In this document: one piece after another, positions 21,962 through 26,891 of the stretch | Position numbering within the stretch: position 1 is the stretch's first letter | Layout of the letters: each line of letters starts with the position of its first letter | Source: CAZFNQ01 sp964652125 | Lineage (GTDB): Bacteria > Patescibacteriota > Saccharimonadia > Saccharimonadales > JANWIN01 | Direction of reading: 5' to 3' | NCBI GenBank assembly: GCA_964652125.1 | Contig: CAZZAE010000006.1 | Coordinates: forward strand, 1-26,891 | Length of the DNA stretch: 26,891 bases | Translations under genes and position numbers: made by a program | The notes under the pieces: generated by a model | What the model was told of the DNA's origin: nothing | Database searches by the model: none | Seen by the model: only the letters and a program-made list of their open reading frames with translations

Positions 21962-21995
21962 GAGCTCCGGTTCGTCCGGGGCTCTTTTTATTTTG
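21962..21995 (+). terminator. Intrinsic terminator of the PAP2 gene
   Basis: A 9-bp stem GAGCTCCGG (21962-21970) with CCGGGGCTC (21976-21984), one T-G pair, followed by TTTTTATTTT. A second hairpin, ACGGAAG with CTTCCGT (21940-21946/21954-21960), overlaps the stop codon just upstream. Confidence 0.88.
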
Positions 21996-22056
21996 AAACA
22001 TGTACTAACTAGCTTTAATTAGATTACAAGTATAGTAGATATCACTAAAACTTTGG

Positions 22057-22671
22057 TCAAATTCTAGATTCTATCATGCTTTTTAGGACGCTTGGCTCAA
22101 GTTCTAATAGCTCTTTAGCTGATTTGATGTAATCTTTCAAATAACCATTGGCGTCATCTAGAGTTATTTCAGACTTAACGACTTCTGCCTTTTGCGGTAA
22201 TGCGATATTTCTAAAGTTTGTAATTACGTTTTGTTGAGTAATTTTGGTGGATATACGATTTCCATGAACTTCAATAACTTTATGCAGAGTTGAAACTTTA
22301 TCCAACTCAATAATTTTCGACAATAATAATGCCCCAGCCGTAAGATTCATTAGCTCAAAGCCTCGAGCTACTTTGATATTTTCGCCGGGCATAAACGAAG
22401 CATGAACAACCATAATACCAACATCAATATACTCGGGTACAAAACCGGTTTTGGCATCACGCACGAACAACTCACTAAGTTCATCCTCAGACATACCCTT
22501 AATAGCTTCATCTTCTAATTCCTCATCATCGGCTGCAGCTAGGAGGGTTTCAATACCGAGTGCCTTTTCAGCAATATCAAACTGAAGCTGAGCTGCTTCG
22601 CAACTTGCATCGAAAAAAAATATATTAGGGTCAATTTGGCTGATTTCAGAGGAAGACACAAAACTTAGCAT
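22057..22671 (-). CDS. Hypothetical acidic protein downstream of the Fur/Zur gene
   Basis: 204 residues, soluble. A very acidic stretch lies at about 48-70 (DDEELEDEAIKGMSEDELSE). The middle (DVGIMVVHASFMPGENIKVA, LNLTAGALLLSKIIELDKV-like) appears alpha/beta, and the C-terminus is helical (DANGYLKDYIKSAKELLEL). No metal motif, membrane helix or known domain was found. The ATG lies 21 nt after the stop of the regulator gene with no good promoter or ribosome site of its own, so it is probably in the regulator's operon and may share its metal response; that is inference. Confidence 0.68.
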   Translation of the reverse strand: MLSFVSSSEISQIDPNIFFFDASCEAAQLQFDIAEKALGIETLLAAADDEELEDEAIKGMSEDELSELFVRDAKTGFVPEYIDVGIMVVHASFMPGENIKVARGFELMNLTAGALLLSKIIELDKVSTLHKVIEVHGNRISTKITQQNVITNFRNIALPQKAEVVKSEITLDDANGYLKDYIKSAKELLELEPSVLKSMIESRI

Positions 22672-22692
22672 ACAATAAAAAGAAGATAAAGT

Positions 22693-23109
22693 CTACTGCT
22701 TGTCTTGACACGTAGTACATACGCCACGAATTTCTAACTGATGATCTGTGGCCACAAAGTTCTCATTTAAAGCTAGCTTTTTAATTCGTTTCTCGATGAT
22801 TTGGTCATCTTGTAAATCGTAGACTTTGCCACAGTTAGTACAGGTAAAATGATGGTGATGGTGAATGAACAAATCGCTTAGTTCAATTTTAGTCAGCCAG
22901 CCTAACCGAAGGCGATTAACTATGCCCAGCTTTTCTAACAAATCAATATTTCTATACACTGTTGCTTGATCGTGCTGGTAGGTTAGGGAAATAAGCTCCT
23001 GTAAGGTCAGGGCGGGACGTTTTTGCAATAAGGCGAACAGATTTAAACGAGCCTTAGTCACATAATACCCGTTGTCTACCAATAGTTTTCTAAATCTTCT
23101 AGCTTCCAT
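22693..23109 (-). CDS. Fur-family metalloregulator, probably Zur
   Basis: 138 residues. Winged helix with the recognition segment DQATVYRNIDLL at 47-58, a five-histidine run at 83-87 (IHHHHHFTC), and two CxxC pairs, C90/C93 and C131/C134, that hold the structural zinc. The fold and motifs fit Fur, Zur and PerR alike; Zur is preferred because the divergent neighbour is a ZIP metal importer and the shared palindrome lies between them. The ORF can start further upstream (23157), but that ATG is inside the operator; TATCAT at 23121-23116 ends 6 nt before ATG 23109, so this start is chosen. It is likely autoregulated. Confidence 0.93.
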   Translation of the reverse strand: MEARRFRKLLVDNGYYVTKARLNLFALLQKRPALTLQELISLTYQHDQATVYRNIDLLEKLGIVNRLRLGWLTKIELSDLFIHHHHHFTCTNCGKVYDLQDDQIIEKRIKKLALNENFVATDHQLEIRGVCTTCQDKQ

Positions 23110-23115
23110 ATTTAT

Positions 23116-23179
23116 ATGATACATGCATTTTAGGTATAAATTGCAAAAATTTTGCAAAAGTCTGAAAAAGACATAAGAT
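23116..23179. promoter_or_regulatory. Divergent promoters with a candidate Zur/Fur operator
   Basis: The perfect 8-1-8 palindrome TTGCAAAA-A-TTTTGCAA occupies 23141-23157. Each arm contains TTGCAA that can serve as a -35: rightward 23152-23157, 16-nt spacer, TAAGAT at 23174-23179 for the ZIP gene; leftward 23146-23141, 19-nt spacer, TATCAT at 23121-23116 for the regulator. A dimer on the palindrome would block both. Confidence 0.65.
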
Positions 23180-23189
23180 TAGACATAGT

Positions 23190-23915
23190 ATGTTACCAGT
23201 CTTACTTTCAACTGCTACCTTTTTCTCGACGCTTACGGGAGGGTTGTTCGCATTAAGGCACAAAGATAATCTACATCGCATTCTTGGTTTTACGGCTGGA
23301 GTTATTCTGGGTGTAGTTGCTTTTGATTTATTACCAGAGATTTTCAAATTAGTAGATAGCATACACGTTTCTGCCACTATGCCGATGGTGGCCCTGGTAT
23401 CTGGTTTTTTGGTCTTTCATATAATCGAAAAGTCTATTTTAATGCACAACGCTCAAGAAGAAGATTATGGCCAACATCTCCACCCTCATGTAGGTGTGGC
23501 TTCGGCTTTGGCATTGTCAGGTCATAGCTTTTTAGATGGAGTAGGAATTGGTCTAGGCTTCCAGGTTGGCAATGCTGTTGGTATAGCTGTTGCTATCGCT
23601 GTGATAGCTCACGATTTTAGTGATGGTCTTAACACGGTTAGTTTAATGCTTGTACATAAGAATGATCGTGCTCGGACTCTTAAACTTTTATTTCTAGACG
23701 CCTTAGCACCGGTACTGGGTGCATTGTCGACATTACTCTTTAATATTTCGGATCATGCCCTAGTTACATACCTGGGCTTCTTTGTAGGCTTTTTGCTTTA
23801 TATCGGCGTTAGCGAAATCTTACCTGAGGCTCATAGCAAACATTCCTCGTACCGAACTATCGGATTGACAATTCTAGGTGTAGTCTTTATGTTCGTTGTA
23901 ACCAGATTTATATAG
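23190..23915 (+). CDS. ZIP-family metal transporter
   Basis: 241 residues with eight predicted membrane helices, length typical of bacterial ZIPs. The metal path is marked by GHSFLDGVGIG (H112) in helix IV and AHDFSDGLNTV (H141) in helix V, plus DLLPE and SEILPE at the ends of the helix pairs. A His-rich loop (H96, H98, H100; QHLHPH) lies before helix IV. ZIP proteins carry Zn2+ or Fe2+ into the cytoplasm. The start is ATG 23190, 10 nt after TAAGAT, with no ribosome site. Divergent from the Fur/Zur regulator, so probably derepressed when metal is scarce. Confidence 0.92.
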   Translation: MLPVLLSTATFFSTLTGGLFALRHKDNLHRILGFTAGVILGVVAFDLLPEIFKLVDSIHVSATMPMVALVSGFLVFHIIEKSILMHNAQEEDYGQHLHPHVGVASALALSGHSFLDGVGIGLGFQVGNAVGIAVAIAVIAHDFSDGLNTVSLMLVHKNDRARTLKLLFLDALAPVLGALSTLLFNISDHALVTYLGFFVGFLLYIGVSEILPEAHSKHSSYRTIGLTILGVVFMFVVTRFI

Positions 23916-23944
23916 TCACGAAAGCTTATTACCTCTATTTTTGT

Positions 23945-23950
23945 TAAACT
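23945..23950 (+). promoter_or_regulatory. -10 box of rmuC
   Basis: TAAACT with 6 nt to ATG 23957. The surrounding GTTAAACTATAAACA is identical to the sequence at 16161-16174 ahead of the phage-like genes. Confidence 0.4.
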
Positions 23951-23956
23951 ATAAAC

Positions 23957-25030
23957 ATGATAATTGTGGTGATAATTATGGGAGTTTTAATTTTGGGGCT
24001 GTTTGGGCTAGTGCTTTTTATAGTACTTCGCAAACCGGCCGAAAAAGCAGACAATGGAGCTCTGTTATTAAAGGCCGATATGTCAGAACTAACAAAAGCT
24101 ATGGGTCAACTGCAGCAAGGACTTCAGAAACAATTAACCGATCAACTGGGTACTAGTAATAAGCAAATGGCAGTACAGTTTCAAAGTAGTGCCAAAATTA
24201 TAGCTGACGTGACACGGAAGTTAACAGAATTAGACAAAACCAACAAGAGTGTTGGCGACGTGGCAGCCGAACTTAAAACCCTACAAAATGTTCTGCAAAA
24301 TCCTAAACAACGAGGGGTACTTGGCGAGTATTATCTGGAACAGATATTGAAAGATATGCTGCCGCCAGGGACTTTCCAGTTGCAATACCGGCTTGGAGAA
24401 GGCATGGTAGTAGACGCAATTGTAAAACTAGATGACAAGATATTACCAATCGACAGTAAGTTTAGTTTGGAAAATTACAATCGCTTAGTTGAAGCTAAAG
24501 CTGAACATCGACCCGCCCTTGAAAAAGCCTTTAAAGAAGATCTCAAAAAGCGTATCGATGAAACCGCCAAATATATAAAACCGGGAAAGGGAACTCTTGA
24601 CCAAGCCTTGATGTTTATTCCAAGTGAAGCCATCTATTACGATTTGCTGGCAAATAAAATTGGTCTTGGCGGAGTCTCAGGCCGTAACTTAATGCACTAT
24701 GCCGCCGCTGAGAAGAAAGTTACCATTGTTGGTCCGAGTACACTTGCGGCTATGCTCCAAATAATAGTTCAAGGTTTGCGCTCATTGCAGATTCACAATG
24801 ACACTGAAAAAATCCAAAAGAATATTGAAAAGTTAAGCAAGCATCTGCTAGCCCATAATGGTTACATGGTGAAATTGGGCAGTTCTCTTGGCGCAACGGT
24901 AGGACACTTTAATTCTACTTACAAAGAATTAGGTAAAATAGACATGGATGTGGTTAAAATAACTGGAAGTAAATCTAATGTTGAGCCATTAATATTAGAA
25001 CGTCCAAGAGAGGGAATTGATGAAGATTAA
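23957..25030 (+). CDS. rmuC: DNA recombination protein RmuC
   Basis: 357 residues: an N-terminal membrane helix (about 3-22), a coiled coil (about 30-110; QGLQKQLTDQLGTSNKQM and following) and the RmuC domain (about 115-330). Family marks are KQRGVLGEYYLEQILKDMLP, LPIDSKFSLENYNRL, the KRIDETAKYIKPG segment, MFIPSEAIYYDLL and VTIVGPSTLAAMLQ. RmuC limits recombination between inverted repeats and has a predicted nuclease-like core. Shorter than the enterobacterial protein, as usual in CPR. The ATG is 6 nt after the -10. The 3' end overlaps the VKOR gene by 11 nt. Confidence 0.95.
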   Translation: MIIVVIIMGVLILGLFGLVLFIVLRKPAEKADNGALLLKADMSELTKAMGQLQQGLQKQLTDQLGTSNKQMAVQFQSSAKIIADVTRKLTELDKTNKSVGDVAAELKTLQNVLQNPKQRGVLGEYYLEQILKDMLPPGTFQLQYRLGEGMVVDAIVKLDDKILPIDSKFSLENYNRLVEAKAEHRPALEKAFKEDLKKRIDETAKYIKPGKGTLDQALMFIPSEAIYYDLLANKIGLGGVSGRNLMHYAAAEKKVTIVGPSTLAAMLQIIVQGLRSLQIHNDTEKIQKNIEKLSKHLLAHNGYMVKLGSSLGATVGHFNSTYKELGKIDMDVVKITGSKSNVEPLILERPREGIDED

Positions 25031-25637
25031 AAAAACAGAAGATAAAGAACCGTTTTGGACTAGGTATTATGCCTTAATTTTAGTGGTCGGAGGATTCCTA
25101 GGAATTTTTGCTGCCTTAAGCTTATCGTTAGATGAGATAAAATTGCTTAAAAACCCGAGTTTTCAACCCACCTGTAATCTAAACCCCTTGTTAAGTTGCA
25201 CATCAGTCATTTCCAGCAATCAAGCTAAAGCTTTTAGTGGTGTTCCCAACCCCTATTTAGGTTTAATCGGTTTTGGAGTGGTTGTTGCTGTAGGTATGGC
25301 CATTTTTGCCGGTGCTAAGTTCAAAAAATGGTACTGGCAAGGTTTATTGATTGGTACAACATTTGGCTTACTTTTCGTACATTGGCTGTTCTTCCAGACC
25401 GTTTATAACATCGGAAAGCTTTGCCTGTATTGCATGCTGACCTGGATCGTTACGATAGCTCTTTTTTGGTACACCTTATTAATGAATTACCGGCAGGGGT
25501 TTTTACCTATTCCCAAACGTGCACGTAAATTTGCTGATTTTATAAGCCGTCATCACTTTGATATCTTAATTGTCTGGTATTTGATTATCGCTGGGCTAAT
25601 TTTAAATCATTTCTGGTACTTTTTCGGTCCCAAATAA
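25020..25637 (+). CDS. Vitamin K epoxide reductase family protein (VKOR)
   Basis: 205 residues with five predicted membrane helices. The loop cysteines C52 and C60 (CNLNPLLSC) and the active CLYC at 135-138 are all there, as is the conserved Ser in SCTSVISS. Bacterial VKOR oxidises a DsbA-like thioredoxin partner and passes electrons to quinone, so it drives disulfide formation outside the membrane. It lacks the fused thioredoxin domain seen in some bacteria, so a separate partner is needed; none is in the window. ATG 25020 has the ribosome site AGAGGG inside rmuC, with an 11-nt overlap, so the two genes are translationally coupled. Confidence 0.93.
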   Translation: MKIKKTEDKEPFWTRYYALILVVGGFLGIFAALSLSLDEIKLLKNPSFQPTCNLNPLLSCTSVISSNQAKAFSGVPNPYLGLIGFGVVVAVGMAIFAGAKFKKWYWQGLLIGTTFGLLFVHWLFFQTVYNIGKLCLYCMLTWIVTIALFWYTLLMNYRQGFLPIPKRARKFADFISRHHFDILIVWYLIIAGLILNHFWYFFGPK

Positions 25638-25639
25638 AA

Positions 25640-26797
25640 CTATTTTTTGCTACCAGAATCTAATATGTCAATCGTCAGAGCGGCAGTCCAGCTAAAATTA
25701 GAGGCTCCAGCCGGCTCGGCATTAAGCGCCGAAAAATATTCATAAAAACCAGAGGTTTTAACCATCTCAATAGTTGTGGCCATCAGCTGTTCAGCTTCCT
25801 CGTGGAATTTATATCTTTTAAGCCCATCAATTATCATCCAGTTGGTATTAAGCCAAACCGGACCTTGCCAATATGACAGAGGCTTAAACCAAGTTGAGTT
25901 GAGCGGCACGCTAGGAACTGGGAATTTGGCACCATATAAATGTTTGTTTTTTAGCATGTCAACTAGTTGCTTAGCTCGCTCTTGGCTAATTGCTCCGCTA
26001 TAAAGAGGCATAAGTGCGGCAATTGTCGGCTCTTTAATGAGTTTATGGGTGACAAAGTTACGTGAATAATATTGGCCAGTGTAGGGATCCCAAAGTTGCT
26101 CAAAAGCTTTTTCACTTTTAGTCATTGCTTGTTCCAGTTCTTCGGGAATTGTTTGTTTTATAGTGGTGGCGATATGCTGAAAGCAATGGTTTGCTCTAAT
26201 AAAAATAGAGTTAAATGTTAAATCTTCGATTGCAAATAGTGAACGAGTCAATATGGCATCTATGCTGTAGCGTTTGCGGCGTAATCTACGAATAACATCT
26301 AAATAAAGCAGCCCATCTATATTAGTCATGCGTTGTCCGGGGGGTACGTGTTGAGTATCGCGTCTAAAAAGATTAATTATTACTGCCAATTTAGACTTCT
26401 CAAGAAATGCTATCCACCATGGACGATTATGTTCATGCAGCTGATCCAACCAGGGCGGGGTGTTATCCAACCCAACTTCATAGGGATGAATTTGTAGCAC
26501 TAAGCCCTCTTGATGGGGATCGCGTTCCTTATATAGCCATTGATGATGGGCAAGCAAGGCTGGGTAGACACTCTGATACCAAGTGCGTCGCTCAGGTAGT
26601 GAAAGCTTTTCGCCAATACGGACTACAGCTTCTGCAATGATGGGTGGTTGGGTTATGCCGCTAGTAGTTAAATCGTCAGGGGCAAAGGGATTAATCCAGC
26701 TGCGCCAGATATTACGGTCTTGCCGGTAACGCAGAGCATTATCGAAAATCATATGCGGCAACATACCATTAGCCCATTGACCGCGTAATAAACTCAT
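25640..26797 (-). CDS. GH63-like glycoside hydrolase, (alpha/alpha)6 barrel, with an in-frame TGA upstream
   Basis: 385 residues to ATG 26797, but the homologous reading continues upstream to the window edge. Conserved blocks are RGQWANGMLPHMIF, SGITQPPIIAEAV, NIDGLLYLDVIRRL, LWDPYTGQYYSR, YWQGPVWLNTNWMIIDGL and, at the C-terminus, GFYEYFSALNAEPAGASNFS. These fit the GH63 / mannosylglycerate- and glucosylglycerate-hydrolase-like group that cleaves small alpha-glycosides or debranches glucans. Upstream of the ATG the frame reads EGLYPHQSLWDS, stop, FISKGLRHYNVQRAQQEI, so the family's N-terminal WDS motif is separated from the rest by one TGA. ATG 26797 is an internal methionine and has no ribosome site. 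Convergent with the VKOR gene with 2 nt between stops. Confidence 0.85.
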   Translation of the reverse strand: MSLLRGQWANGMLPHMIFDNALRYRQDRNIWRSWINPFAPDDLTTSGITQPPIIAEAVVRIGEKLSLPERRTWYQSVYPALLAHHQWLYKERDPHQEGLVLQIHPYEVGLDNTPPWLDQLHEHNRPWWIAFLEKSKLAVIINLFRRDTQHVPPGQRMTNIDGLLYLDVIRRLRRKRYSIDAILTRSLFAIEDLTFNSIFIRANHCFQHIATTIKQTIPEELEQAMTKSEKAFEQLWDPYTGQYYSRNFVTHKLIKEPTIAALMPLYSGAISQERAKQLVDMLKNKHLYGAKFPVPSVPLNSTWFKPLSYWQGPVWLNTNWMIIDGLKRYKFHEEAEQLMATTIEMVKTSGFYEYFSALNAEPAGASNFSWTAALTIDILDSGSKK

Positions 26798-26891
26798 AAT
26801 TTCCTGTTGAGCTCTTTGGACATTGTAATGACGAAGTCCTTTTGATATAAATCAGCTATCCCATAGCGACTGGTGAGGGTATAGTCCTTCA
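26798..26891 (-). pseudogene. Continuation of the glycoside hydrolase frame, interrupted by TGA at 26854-26852
   Basis: In the same frame as ATG 26797, one TGA stands between LYPHQSLWDS and FISKGLRHYNV. In related proteins this position (WDS-x-F) holds Cys, Gly or a similar small residue. A one-base change from TGT, TGC, TGG or GGA would explain it. The gene is therefore either a recent pseudogene, a read-through/selenocysteine case or a base-call error. Confidence 0.6.

Noticed and set aside
26821..26854. Selenocysteine insertion at TGA 26854-26852
   Set aside because: Only a weak 4-bp stem (GGAC/GTCC) can be drawn downstream; no convincing bacterial SECIS, so it is left as an open but unlikely option.
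26798..26891. UGA=Gly recoding as in Absconditabacteria or Gracilibacteria
   Set aside because: TGA ends several genes in the window, including two ATGA overlaps, and no other gene contains an in-frame TGA.

Overview
The window comes from an A+T-rich (roughly 40% G+C by eye) bacterial chromosome. I read it as a member of the Patescibacteria (Candidate Phyla Radiation), most likely Candidatus Saccharibacteria. This rests on remembered family resemblance, not on a database search: short single-function genes, a stand-alone VKOR, an RmuC/VKOR pair, small two-helix membrane proteins and WGTILNDF-type phage-like proteins. TGA ends several unrelated genes (5663-5665, 8708-8710, 10799-10801, 16677-16679, 21949-21951), so the standard code applies and UGA=Gly recoding is excluded.

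Layout. 1-381: start of a DrrA-like ABC ATPase (minus, cut by the window edge). 440-824: promoter, a highly structured RNA of about 350 nt and its terminator (plus). 886-2758: histidine kinase and CheY-like regulator. 2856-4835: a hypothetical gene, a VOC protein, a hypothetical gene behind an attenuator-like leader, and a cupin. 4911-6577: an ABC-2 exporter pair, divergent from a receiver-only regulator (6662-7114). 7147-7575: a second VOC protein. 7689-9973: a GntR(YtrA-type)/ABC ATPase/permease operon. 10103-13964: AlkD-like glycosylase, DUF998-like membrane protein, hypothetical, CapA-like protein and an orphan type IV pilin. 14061-14240: a 59-residue membrane protein. 14437-15195: a coiled-coil protein of unknown role. 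15324-17547: a segment bounded by tRNA-Gln(CTG) and an imperfect copy of its 3' end, holding an unknown gene and two phage-tail-like genes. 17618-21951: DUF1345-like membrane protein, YdcF/ElyC-like protein, RarA, two lineage-type hypotheticals and a PAP2 phosphatase. 22057-23915: a hypothetical gene and a Fur/Zur regulator, divergent from a ZIP metal transporter across a perfect palindrome. 23957-25637: RmuC and VKOR. 25640-26891: a GH63-like glycoside hydrolase with an in-frame TGA.

Two patterns run through the window. Most transcript-initial genes have a -10 box only 6-9 nt before the start codon, so they look leaderless, while operon-internal genes and the VOC/cupin genes carry strong Shine-Dalgarno sequences. 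Regulation is visible as compact palindromes at promoters (23141-23157, 9988-10001, 7590-7603). The least explained elements are the structured RNA at 477-824, the leader at 4273-4420 and the tRNA-Gln-flanked segment.
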